Origin: Caldilineales bacterium
Lineage (GTDB): Bacteria > Chloroflexota > Anaerolineae > J102
Reading direction: 5' to 3'
DNA length: 64,000 bases
Assembly: GCA_024102915.1 (NCBI GenBank)
Contig: JAGFJG010000136.1
Location: 1 to 64,000 of the forward strand
Translations under genes and position numbers: made by a program
In this document: positions 38,210 to 46,427 of the stretch, in pieces
How positions within the stretch are numbered: the stretch's first letter is position 1
Layout: each line of letters opens with the position of its first letter
The notes under the pieces: generated by a model
Told to the model about the DNA's origin: nothing
Databases searched by the model: none
Seen by the model: the letters and a program-made list of their open reading frames with translations, nothing else

Positions 38210-39409
38210 TTACCGAGTGTATGGATCGGAGGCGTCACGCAGGCCGTCGCCAAAGATATTGAGTGTCAGCACGGTGATGATCACGGCCACGCCCGGTAGC
38301 AACAGCCACGGCGCCAACGCGATGGATTGCAGATTTTGCGCCTCCTGCAAGAGCACACCCCAACTGATGGCGGGGGGACGCAACCCCAGGCCGAGAAAAC
38401 TGAGGAAGGTCTCGCTGATGATCATGACCGGGATCGCCAGCGTGACGGCGGCGATGATATGGCTGTTCATGGTTGGGACCATGTGGCGAAACACGATGCG
38501 TGTCTGGCTGGCCCCGGAAAGCTTGGCCGCTATCACGAAGTCTTCCTCGCGCAACGATAAAAATCGTCCCCGTATCTCGCGCGCCAGGGTTGTCCAGCCG
38601 ATCAGGGCCAGGATGACGGTGATGGCGAGGTAGGTCTGTTGCACCGACCATGTACGCGGCAAGGCGGCGGTCAGCGCCAGCCAGATGGGAATGGCCGGGA
38701 TCGATTGCAGCAATTCCACCAAACGCTGGATGATCATGTCTGGCGTGCCGCCGAAATACCCGGAAATCCCCCCCAAAATGATGCCAAGCACCGTACTGAT
38801 CAAAACCGCCACCAGCCCGATCGACAGCGACACCTGCGTGCCATACATCAATCTTGACCATTGATCTCGACCCAGCCTGTCTGAACCAAGCAAAAATACC
38901 TTATCCTCCGATTCGGGATCGGCCAGACCGAGAAGGTGAATATTGGTCGAAATCAGGCCGAGCGCATCCCATTCGAAACCGGTGGCGAAGAGTTTGAGCG
39001 GAATTTTCTGGCTCTCGTCGATTTGCCACTCCATCCGCAGTGTTTCCTGATTGCGAGCGCCCTGCACGCCGTAAACATACAGACTTGGCCCGTTGTCCCA
39101 AAAATGCAGCCGCTGCACCGGGATGAAGGAACGTTTGGCGTCGGTTGTGTTCGGGTCCTGTGTACTGAAAAATCCGGGGAAGAAAGCGACGATGGCGATA
39201 ATAAATACGATTACCGCACAAAAGACCGCCAGCCGATGTTTCTTGAATCGCCACCACACCAGCTTCCAGTTGGGCGCCACATAGAAAGCCTCGGCATCCT
39301 TCGCCTCACCGTCCGGGATCACCACCGCGTCCGCCAATGGATTCGGGGCGTCGTCGGTCTGGTTGCGTCCCATAGCATCCTGGCGAGGATCGACTGCGCT
39401 TGGCGTCAT
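38210..39409 (-). CDS. ABC transporter permease (OppC/DppC-like)
   Basis: Inner-membrane permease, 399 aa. An N-terminal soluble extension of about 55 residues precedes TM1 (LAVFCAVIVFIIAIVAFFPGFF). The DppC-type insertion between TM1 and TM2 has GSDRLGRDQWSRLMYGTQVSLSIGLVAVLIS, and the EAA-like loop is AAKLSGASQTRIVFRHMVPTMNSHIIAAV. ATG 39409 is preferred (GGAGG four bases upstream, in TGATG with the OppB stop); ATG 39412 is immediately before. The frame to 39688 lies inside OppB. Confidence 0.9.
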   Translation of the reverse strand: MTPSAVDPRQDAMGRNQTDDAPNPLADAVVIPDGEAKDAEAFYVAPNWKLVWWRFKKHRLAVFCAVIVFIIAIVAFFPGFFSTQDPNTTDAKRSFIPVQRLHFWDNGPSLYVYGVQGARNQETLRMEWQIDESQKIPLKLFATGFEWDALGLISTNIHLLGLADPESEDKVFLLGSDRLGRDQWSRLMYGTQVSLSIGLVAVLISTVLGIILGGISGYFGGTPDMIIQRLVELLQSIPAIPIWLALTAALPRTWSVQQTYLAITVILALIGWTTLAREIRGRFLSLREEDFVIAAKLSGASQTRIVFRHMVPTMNSHIIAAVTLAIPVMIISETFLSFLGLGLRPPAISWGVLLQEAQNLQSIALAPWLLLPGVAVIITVLTLNIFGDGLRDASDPYTR

Positions 39410-40395
39410 CATTCCTCCATGCGAATGCGAGGGTCGGTCCAGGCCAGGAGGACGTCGGAAATCAGGGTGCCGATCACGGCCAGAGCGAAATAGACCAACA
39501 CAATCGTCCCGGCCAGAAACATGTCCTGGCTGGTCAACGAGCGCAGAAGCATCGGGCCTATCGTCGGCAAATTTAACACGGTGGCGACGATCAGGCTGCC
39601 GGAAAAAATCAGGGGCAGGTACCAGCCCAGGCTGCTGATCAACGGGTTGATGGCAAGACGCACGGGGTATTTCATGACCAACCGCCACTCGGACATGCCC
39701 TTGGCTCTCGCCATCTCCATATATGGTTTGTTCAATTCGTCCAGGAGATTGGCGCGCATAATTCGCGCCAGTCGCGCGGTTCCATCCAGCCCCAGGATGA
39801 TGATCGGCAACCAGATGTGTTTGCCCAAATCAACAACGCGCCCCGCGCTCCAGGGCGCATCCGCATATTCCGGTGAAAACAGGCCGGTAACGGTGATGCC
39901 AAAATAGGCAAAGGCGAGCCACATCAGTATGAGCGCTGTCATAAAGGTGGGCGTGGCGACGCCGATATAATTAAATACGGTGAAAGAATAATCGAGTACC
40001 GAATACTGCTTGGTGGCGGATATGATGCCGATGGGCACTGCCAAAGCCCAGGTAAAAAAGAAGGTGAATAAACCCAAGATCACCGTCAACATCAGCCTCT
40101 CGCCGATGAGTTCCGAAATCGGTTTTTTCCAATCCAACGAAACGCCAAGATCGCCGCGAAGTATCCGGCTCATCCACTTGAAATATTGGATATAGAGGGG
40201 CTGATCCAGACCATAGAGCTCTCGCAAAGCCTCGATCTGCGCCCGATCGACGGAGGAGCCCGAGGCGGACAACTCAGCCACATAGCTGGTCACAAAATCA
40301 CCGGGCGGCGCCTGGATGAGCAGAAACGCGATGATCGTAAAAATGAACAGCAGGATCGGCAGAATGATCAGCCGCTTGGCAATGTAGATCGACAT
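39409..40395 (-). CDS. ABC transporter permease (OppB/DppB-like)
   Basis: Inner-membrane permease of 328 aa with about six helices. It begins MSIYIAKRLIILPILLFIFTIIAFLLIQAPPGDF, a typical OppB N terminus, followed by YGLDQPLYIQYFKWMSRILRGDLGVSL. The EAA-like loop is YMEMARAKGMSEWRLVMKYPVRLAINPLIS. It ends overlapping the OppC start, and lies 128 bases after the binding-protein gene. Confidence 0.92.
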   Translation of the reverse strand: MSIYIAKRLIILPILLFIFTIIAFLLIQAPPGDFVTSYVAELSASGSSVDRAQIEALRELYGLDQPLYIQYFKWMSRILRGDLGVSLDWKKPISELIGERLMLTVILGLFTFFFTWALAVPIGIISATKQYSVLDYSFTVFNYIGVATPTFMTALILMWLAFAYFGITVTGLFSPEYADAPWSAGRVVDLGKHIWLPIIILGLDGTARLARIMRANLLDELNKPYMEMARAKGMSEWRLVMKYPVRLAINPLISSLGWYLPLIFSGSLIVATVLNLPTIGPMLLRSLTSQDMFLAGTIVLVYFALAVIGTLISDVLLAWTDPRIRMEE

Positions 40396-40411
40396 GGGGT
40401 ATGCGAGTGAT

Positions 40412-40508
40412 GCGTTCCCCTTCCTTATTCACCCCGGAACGGGAAAGGGGAACGCATCGGAACGCTATGACCGGTTGCCCTCATAAAGGAGTAACATCCG
40501 GTCATAGC
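40412..40508 (-). other. Two stem-loops between the binding-protein and permease genes
   Basis: GCGTTCCCCTT (40412-40422) pairs with AAGGGGAACGC (40445-40455), and GCTATGACCGG (40464-40474) pairs with CCGGTCATAGC (40498-40508). Neither has a clear T-run. They sit after the highly expressed-type solute-binding gene, where such hairpins can stabilise its mRNA or partly stop transcription. Confidence 0.7.
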
Positions 40509-40523
40509 TATGTTGTGAATGTG

Positions 40524-42581
40524 TTATTGCGAGAAGTAGTACTGTTCAGGACGGGTATTGCCGGGCGTGCGCAACGGCCAATCGTTGCCGGCCACTTCGG
40601 GCACGTTGTGCAGATTGTCGTTGACGACAAGCACACCCTGCACCATCGGCGTCAGGCCTACCGTACCGACTTCCCAGAGGTTGTCAACCCAGACTCTGAA
40701 CAGTTCCTGAGCCAACTCGATCTGGCGGTCTCGATCGGACAACTTCGCCTCGTCGATGATCTCCATGAGCTTCGCAATCTCAGGTGTGGGTTCAACGCCT
40801 TCAGCGCCGCCAGAATTGATCCACTGGCGTACCAACGGAGCGAAGACGAGTGCGGGTGAACTTCGGGGATCCATCTTGGGCTGGCCGCTGAAGGGGAAGC
40901 CCGTGGTGTCCTCGTTCCAGATTTCCATCATCAGGTCGCTGGTATCGCGCATGGCGAAGTGCAGCGTGCGCTCGCGCAGTTCGATGTGGGCGCGGATGCC
41001 GACGTCCGCCCAATTCTCGGCGATCAATTGGCCGATGTCGGGCCAGGCGGCGAACACATCGGAGACGCCGATTTCCAGATCGAGAGGCTGTCCATCAGGC
41101 CGCAGACGGAATCCCTCGCTATCGCGTTCGGTCAGGCCGATGCTGTCCAGCATTTCGTTCGCCAGATCGGCGTCGTACTCCGTGTACTTAAAGGCGTATT
41201 CATCGCCAGGGTAGTAAGGATGGAAGGGAGCGGGAACGCCCTGGCGAGCCTCACCCAGGCCCAGGAAGGCCAGTTCCTTGATAGCCTCCCGGTCGATTGC
41301 ATGGGAGAGGGCGATGCGGAAGTCCTTGTTCTGAAGCAATTCGCCAATGACGGGGTCTTTGACGTAGGTCTGGTTGAACATCACGACTGCATCGGACCCG
41401 CCAAAGGTGGGGTAGGTGATGACGTGATAGTTGCCGTTCGCCTCATTCTCCTTCAGCACAGGATAATTGTTCATGGCGATGTGACGGCCCTGCATATCGA
41501 TTTGCCCCCCGACCGCAGCCAGGTTCAGCGCTTCTCTGTCTGCGAAGAAGGTAAACGTGACCTGGTCGACGTAGGGAAGCTGGTTGCCTTCGGCATCCAC
41601 GGCAAAATAGTAGGGGTTGCGGACGATGGTGAAGATGTTGTCGGCAACGGTGGTGCCGCTTGGTGCCCAGGCGGCCGTAGAAGGCCGATTACCGCTGAGG
41701 TGCGGCAGCGCCTCTTTGCGGAACAGTTCGACCCATGTCTCGAATCCAGCCTCCGCCACCTTGGACTGCAGTTCAGCCTCGTCGGTGAAGGCAGGATGGA
41801 ATTGTTGCAGGTAATGGGCTGGAGCGAATGCCAGATTGTCGATGAGGGCGTCGGCTCCATCCTTGTTCGCCAAATCCAACAGGAAAGCTGTATTCGGTTG
41901 CTCGAACGTCCATTTCACAGCGTAATCGTTGACCTTTTCCACCTTTACGGTCGAGCCATCGCCATTCACCATCCACGCAGGAATCGATGGGGTCAAGTCC
42001 TCGTTGAGCAGGATGTTCTCATACCAGAACATGATATCGTCAGCGGTAAAGGGTTCACCGTCCGACCACTTCATGCCATCGCGCAGTAACACCGTCCACT
42101 CGGTGAAGTCATCGTTGGATTCCCAACCTTTGGCGATATGCGGAATGACTTCGCTGCCATCTGGCGCATGCCGGACAAGGGCATCGTAAACCACACGGGT
42201 GTAGTTGTTGTGATCCGAAGGCCCAAGGAACGCCCGGCGCAGGGTTCCGCCGTACTGGCCGATCGACTCGACCACTTCCTCCACCAACGGCTCTTCCGGC
42301 AATCGCTCATCCACAGGCGGAAGTTCACCGGCTGCGACCATTTCGGCCAGCATTGGCGCTTCGTGATACTTCGATTCCATTGCCGGTTCCTCGGCGGCGG
42401 GCTCTTCTGCCGCAGGGGCTTCAGTCGCTGCCGGTTCCTCAGCCGCAGGTTGTTCGGCGGCGGGTTGTTCGGCGGCGGGCGCTGGGGTCGCTGCTGGTGC
42501 AGCGCATCCAACGAGCGCCAGGCCGAAGATCAGCAATAGACTGCTGATCAAGATCAGGTTTCGGGACCACTTGATACTCAT
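40524..42581 (-). CDS. ABC transporter substrate-binding lipoprotein (SBP family 5)
   Basis: Extracytoplasmic binding protein of the Opp/Dpp class, 685 aa. The signal peptide ends with lipobox ALVGC (Cys27), followed by an Ala/Glu/Pro repeat linker to about residue 75. The SBP_bac_5 core has ESNDDFTEWTVLLRDGMKWSDGEPFTADDIMFWYENIL and KDFRIALSHAIDREAIKELAFLG. ATG 42581 has AAGGAGG ten bases upstream; the frame to 42659 is rejected. It is first gene of the 12-gene operon. Family members may bind peptides or sugars; the operon content favours a glycan fragment. Confidence 0.93.
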   Translation of the reverse strand: MSIKWSRNLILISSLLLIFGLALVGCAAPAATPAPAAEQPAAEQPAAEEPAATEAPAAEEPAAEEPAMESKYHEAPMLAEMVAAGELPPVDERLPEEPLVEEVVESIGQYGGTLRRAFLGPSDHNNYTRVVYDALVRHAPDGSEVIPHIAKGWESNDDFTEWTVLLRDGMKWSDGEPFTADDIMFWYENILLNEDLTPSIPAWMVNGDGSTVKVEKVNDYAVKWTFEQPNTAFLLDLANKDGADALIDNLAFAPAHYLQQFHPAFTDEAELQSKVAEAGFETWVELFRKEALPHLSGNRPSTAAWAPSGTTVADNIFTIVRNPYYFAVDAEGNQLPYVDQVTFTFFADREALNLAAVGGQIDMQGRHIAMNNYPVLKENEANGNYHVITYPTFGGSDAVVMFNQTYVKDPVIGELLQNKDFRIALSHAIDREAIKELAFLGLGEARQGVPAPFHPYYPGDEYAFKYTEYDADLANEMLDSIGLTERDSEGFRLRPDGQPLDLEIGVSDVFAAWPDIGQLIAENWADVGIRAHIELRERTLHFAMRDTSDLMMEIWNEDTTGFPFSGQPKMDPRSSPALVFAPLVRQWINSGGAEGVEPTPEIAKLMEIIDEAKLSDRDRQIELAQELFRVWVDNLWEVGTVGLTPMVQGVLVVNDNLHNVPEVAGNDWPLRTPGNTRPEQYYFSQ

Positions 42582-42808
42582 TATCAATCCTCCTTGGATT
42601 CTAGTCGCCCTGAGCGACGTCAATGTCGAGGGCTGTTGCTTGGCGGCCAGCATAGCCAACCGCTATCGAGTTGGTGCCAACGATTCGTAATTTAGATTCG
42701 TGTCGATATCCACCTCCGGATGTGCCAATTGGTTGGTTGTGATCTAATCGTATGTGGGACTAACTCTCACGCACGCGCTCGACTCCAAGCCGACAGGTGC
42801 GCAATCGT

Positions 42809-43807
42809 TCATGGTGCACTGGCCCGCACGATCAACTCGGGGCGGATGACGATTTTCTTGCCCCTATTTTCTTCCCCATTCAACTGATCGAACAGAAGCT
42901 CAAATGCGGATATGCCCATTTGCTCTCTCGGCTGGCGACAGGTTGTCAACGCAGGTGTGACCAGATCGGCAAGTCGGATGTCGTCGTAGCCGGCAATAGC
43001 GATGTCATCAGGCACACGAAGCCCCATGGATTTGCATGCCCGCATTGCGCCGACGGCTACCAGGTCATTGTAACAGAATATCGCGGTCAGGTCGCTATTC
43101 GTCTCCAGCAGTTTCCGCGCTGCGGCTTCACCCTCATCGACCATGGGGCGGCAGTGCTGTACCCATCTCTCTTCGGGTTCGATTCCGGCCATCCTCATCG
43201 CCTCGGAATAACCCTGCCGCCGACCCAGACCGCTGTACGAGCATTCCGGCCCGGCCAGCAAGCCGATCGCCCTATGCCCGCCCGCCAGCAAATGTTGCGT
43301 CATGGTACGACCGCCAGCCGCATCGTCCGTCAGAATACAGTTGAAGCTCTCATCGACGATCAGATTGACGCTCGTTACAGCCGGAAACTGCATCAGGACG
43401 GCTCGCAATGTGTCGCTCGCTTGCCTGAGGCCACAGACAACGACGCCATCGACGCGCGCTGATTCCAATGATCCCAAAACTGCCTCTTCCCGATCTGGCT
43501 CTTCGTCCGTACCGCACAGAAACACTTTGTAACCGGCCTCGTAAGCGGCAATCTCGACGCCGCGGGCGAGATCGGAGAAAAACGGGTTGGCGATGTCAGG
43601 TACAACCAGGCCGATGGTCATAGTGCGCGATGTCGCCAGACTTCGGGCGATGCCGCTGGGCCGGTATCCGGTCTGGTCGATGATGCTCAGAATCGTCTCC
43701 CGCGTGGAATCGCTCACTTCCCCCTTATTGTTGATGACACGAGAGACCGTCTGGCTGGAAACGCCCGCCAGTTTGGCCACATCGCTGATTGTCACTCGGC
43801 CAGCCAT
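42809..43807 (-). CDS. LacI family transcriptional regulator
   Basis: A 332-residue repressor. The N-terminal HTH reads TISDVAKLAGVSSQTVSRVIN; its recognition helix differs from E. coli LacI mainly by Ser for Tyr17, while Gln18 and Arg22 are kept. The periplasmic-binding-like effector domain follows (GLVVPDIANPFFSDLARGVE, GRRQGYSEAM, AIAGYDDIRLADLVTPALTT). It probably senses a sugar or sugar acid and controls the adjacent transport operon and the divergent SDR-LarA pair. Tandem lacO-like repeats lie 33 bases upstream of its start. Confidence 0.94.
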   Translation of the reverse strand: MAGRVTISDVAKLAGVSSQTVSRVINNKGEVSDSTRETILSIIDQTGYRPSGIARSLATSRTMTIGLVVPDIANPFFSDLARGVEIAAYEAGYKVFLCGTDEEPDREEAVLGSLESARVDGVVVCGLRQASDTLRAVLMQFPAVTSVNLIVDESFNCILTDDAAGGRTMTQHLLAGGHRAIGLLAGPECSYSGLGRRQGYSEAMRMAGIEPEERWVQHCRPMVDEGEAAARKLLETNSDLTAIFCYNDLVAVGAMRACKSMGLRVPDDIAIAGYDDIRLADLVTPALTTCRQPREQMGISAFELLFDQLNGEENRGKKIVIRPELIVRASAP

Positions 43808-43839
43808 TTACATATGCATCGTCGCATGGTACACTGATT

Positions 43840-43863
43840 GTGAGCGGTAACGTGAGCGGTAAC
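43840..43863. promoter_or_regulatory. Tandem lacO-like operator repeats
   Basis: GTGAGCGGTAAC occurs twice without a gap, and the preceding bases give ATTGTGAGCGGTAAC, close to the left part of the E. coli lac operator. The recognition helix of the neighbouring LacI protein is nearly LacI-like, which supports autoregulation and control of the divergent genes. Confidence 0.65.
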
Positions 43864-43985
43864 ACCGTTGTTTCTGTACAATATCTTACTTTAATCCGCC
43901 TGTCAAGTCATCTCGAAAATCCCCTAAAACTCATTTGAAGATCGGCTGAACCGGTCAATGAATCATACTCGCACGAGGAAGTGAA

Positions 43986-44819
43986 ATGGATTCGGATTAT
44001 GTAAATTCGTTATTCGATTTGCAGGGCAAGGTCGTAGCCGCAACGGGCGGGGGCGGGGTGCTTGTCGGGGAACTCTCTCGTGGATTGGCGGCTGCAGGCG
44101 CCAAGATCGCCGTCCTTGACATTGATGAAAATGCCGCAAAGCGAGTCGCAGAAGAGATCAATGCGGCGGGCGGGATAGCGATGGGCTTTAAAGTGGATGT
44201 ACTGAATAAAGAGAGCGTTGCTGCCGGTTTGCAAAACATACTCGATCGATTTGGCACAGTGGACATCCTGATCAACGGCGCCGGGGGCAACAAAAAACAG
44301 GCGACCACTTCGCCCGACCTTTCGTTCTTCGACCTGCCCCAGGACGCTTTCCAATGGGTCTTCGATCTGAACTTCATCGGCACATTGCTGCCCAGCCAGG
44401 TATTCGGAAAGTTCATGGCCCAGCGCCAACAGGGCAGCATCCTCAATATCTCGTCGATGAACTCGTATCGGCCCTTGACTCGCATCCCGGCCTATTCGGC
44501 TGCCAAGGCTGCCGTCAGTAATTTCACGCAATGGCTGGCCGTGCACATCGCCCAGGAATACTCCCCCAACATCCGGGTCAACGCCCTTGCCCCCGGCTTT
44601 TATCTCACCGAACAGAACCGCTTCCTTTTGACGGAAGCGAGCAGCGGCGAACTGACCCCGCGCGGCCAGACGATCATCGATCACACGCCTATGGGCCGAT
44701 TCGGCGACGCTTCCGATCTGGTGGGGACGACGATCTGGCTCCTGTCCCCCGCATCATCATTTGTCACCGGCATCGTCGTACCCATCGACGGCGGCTTCTC
44801 CGCATTTGGCGGCGTTTAG
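43986..44819 (+). CDS. SDR-family oxidoreductase, mannonate/fructuronate reductase-like
   Basis: A 277-residue short-chain dehydrogenase. The cofactor loop ATGGGGVLVGELSRGLAAAGA has the GGGGV variant seen in SDR-type D-mannonate oxidoreductases. Asp-Val (KVDVLNK), INGAGG and catalytic Ser (NISSMNS) and Tyr-x3-Lys (YSAAKAA) are present. It probably interconverts fructuronate and mannonate or a related sugar acid; this is a family inference. It is the first gene of a plus-strand pair divergent from the LacI regulator. Confidence 0.85.
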   Translation: MDSDYVNSLFDLQGKVVAATGGGGVLVGELSRGLAAAGAKIAVLDIDENAAKRVAEEINAAGGIAMGFKVDVLNKESVAAGLQNILDRFGTVDILINGAGGNKKQATTSPDLSFFDLPQDAFQWVFDLNFIGTLLPSQVFGKFMAQRQQGSILNISSMNSYRPLTRIPAYSAAKAAVSNFTQWLAVHIAQEYSPNIRVNALAPGFYLTEQNRFLLTEASSGELTPRGQTIIDHTPMGRFGDASDLVGTTIWLLSPASSFVTGIVVPIDGGFSAFGGV

Positions 44820-44828
44820 TCTTATCAG

Positions 44829-44861
44829 AGGTGACAGTCACTTGCGAAGTGACTGTCACCT
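44829..44861. repeat. Perfect 15-bp palindromic hairpin, REP-like
   Basis: AGGTGACAGTCACTT, a GCG loop and AAGTGACTGTCACCT form a perfect 15-bp stem in the 75-base gap between the SDR and LarA-like genes. It is not followed by a T-run, so it looks more like a mobile palindromic (REP-type) element or an mRNA-stabilising hairpin than a terminator. Confidence 0.8.
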
Positions 44862-44894
44862 GACTGCTTTGCTTGGTCAGATTAGGAGGCAAAA

Positions 44895-46154
44895 ATGACG
44901 ACTGGAAACGGCTCGGAATCACGATTTATGACGGACGCCGAAGTGCGGTCTGTGATGCAGGCTGGGCTAGGCAAATTGGATGTAGCGGGTAAGCGCGTTC
45001 TGATTATCATCCCCGACGGAACCCGCAGCGGCCCCATCGATCTCTTTTTCCGCCTGTTCCACGAACTGCTGGCCGATCAGGCTGCGGCGCTCGATTACCT
45101 CATCGCCCTGGGCACGCACCAGCCCATGACCGAGGAGGCGATTCATCGGCACCTGGGCGTGACGGCGGAGGAGATGGCTACGACCTATACCAATGTCCAT
45201 GTTTTCAACCATCATTGGGAGAAGCCTGAGACTTTCGCAACGTTGGGCATCATCCCGGCTTCCGAGATCGAGACGCTGAGCGGAGGCCTATTTTCGCAAG
45301 ATGTGCCCGTCCGTCTGAACAAAATGATCTTTGAGTACGATCAGATTATCGTGTGCGGCCCGGTTTTCCCTCATGAAGTCGCAGGGTTCTCCGGCGGCAA
45401 CAAGTACTTCTTCCCTGGCATTTCCGGCTCCGAGGTGATCGATTTCACCCACTGGCTGGGAGCGGTGATCACCAATTACAAGATTATCGGCACGCAATCC
45501 ACGCCGGTGCGCGATGTGATCAATCGAGCAGCGGCTATGATCGATATGCCCGTGTTCGCCGTCTGCTTTGTCGTGCTGGGCGACAATGTCGTCGGGGTCT
45601 TTCCAGGGGAGATGAACGAGGTATGGCCGCAGGCGGTCGAGTTGTCCTCACAAACCCATATCAAGTGGGTTGACCGCAGCTACAAACAGGTACTATCAGT
45701 CATGCCCGATCTTTATGATGACATCTGGACGGGCGCCAAAGGAATGTACAAGATGGAGCCGGTAATTGCGGACGGCGGCGAGGTCATCATCTACGCGCCG
45801 CACATCTCCGAGATTTCCTATTCTCACGGGCGCATCCTGGACGAAGTCGGCTACCACGTGCGAGATTACTTCCTCAAACAATGGGACCGTTTCAGCGATA
45901 AACCCTGGGGCGTGCTGGCGCATTCGACCCACCTGAAGGGCATGGGCGCTTACGAGAACGGCGTCGAGCGCCCTCGCGTTCAGGTGACTCTGGCCACGCA
46001 GATATCGCCAGAACGCTGCGCTCAGGTCGCGCTGGGATATCGCGACCCCGCCACAATCAATCCCGAGGATTGGGCGAATCGAGAAGACGAGGGGATTCTA
46101 CTGGTCCCCCACGCCGGCGAGATGCTGTATCGCATGAAGGCCGAGCCGGACTAA
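44895..46154 (+). CDS. LarA-family nickel-pincer racemase/epimerase homologue (DUF2088)
   Basis: Homologue of lactate racemase LarA, whose nickel-pincer nucleotide cofactor is bound by a Lys. Key positions are visible: Asp41-Gly-Thr-Arg44, His75 in ALGTHQPMT, His160 in FPHEVAGFSGG and Lys170 in GGNKYFFPG (the pincer-attachment position). Length (419 aa) is usual. LarB, LarC and LarE, which make the cofactor, are not in this window. Next to a mannonate-type SDR and LacI regulator, the substrate may be a sugar acid rather than lactate. AGGAGG precedes the ATG. Confidence 0.88.
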   Translation: MTTGNGSESRFMTDAEVRSVMQAGLGKLDVAGKRVLIIIPDGTRSGPIDLFFRLFHELLADQAAALDYLIALGTHQPMTEEAIHRHLGVTAEEMATTYTNVHVFNHHWEKPETFATLGIIPASEIETLSGGLFSQDVPVRLNKMIFEYDQIIVCGPVFPHEVAGFSGGNKYFFPGISGSEVIDFTHWLGAVITNYKIIGTQSTPVRDVINRAAAMIDMPVFAVCFVVLGDNVVGVFPGEMNEVWPQAVELSSQTHIKWVDRSYKQVLSVMPDLYDDIWTGAKGMYKMEPVIADGGEVIIYAPHISEISYSHGRILDEVGYHVRDYFLKQWDRFSDKPWGVLAHSTHLKGMGAYENGVERPRVQVTLATQISPERCAQVALGYRDPATINPEDWANREDEGILLVPHAGEMLYRMKAEPD

Positions 46155-46236
46155 TAGCACGATGGAAAGACGAATTGACGACGGGACGAACGGTTTTCGT
46201 CTATACTGAAGTCACAACGAGAACACATGTGTTCGC

Positions 46237-46262
46237 CATCGTCAATGGTCAATCGTCAACCA
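46237..46262. repeat. Intergenic ATCGTCAATGGTC repeat, copy 1
   Basis: The sequence CCATCGTCAATGGTC followed by AATCGTCAAC is nearly identical to 62421-62445 (one substitution). It lies in the 273-base gap before trkH. An antisense-like GAATTGACGACGGGACG precedes it at about 46171. Confidence 0.75.
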
Positions 46263-46318
46263 TGTAAAACAATAGCAGCGTTTCCAAGCGGGCATCTAGC
46301 CGCCGGGGAAGTTTAGTG

Positions 46319-46324
46319 TATAAT
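46319..46324 (+). promoter_or_regulatory. Possible -10 element upstream of trkH
   Basis: TATAAT lies about 100 bases before the trkH start. I see no good -35 partner, so the call is tentative. Confidence 0.3.
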
Positions 46325-46427
46325 CGCATAGCTTTGTTGGTCAACCGCCTTTCAGTGCGCGCGGCCGTGTAATCCGCCGACTGACGGGCGCGCTCATTCC
46401 ACGGAACACTCACCTCTGCCAAAGCCT

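Noticed and set aside
40412..40508. Rho-independent terminator for the binding-protein gene
   Set aside because: The stems lack a following T-run and the operon continues; they are recorded as stem-loops instead.
42670..42681. GTTGG-tg-CCAAC inverted repeat as LacI operator for the transport operon
   Set aside because: Arms are only five bases and differ from the lacO-like repeats; support is too weak.
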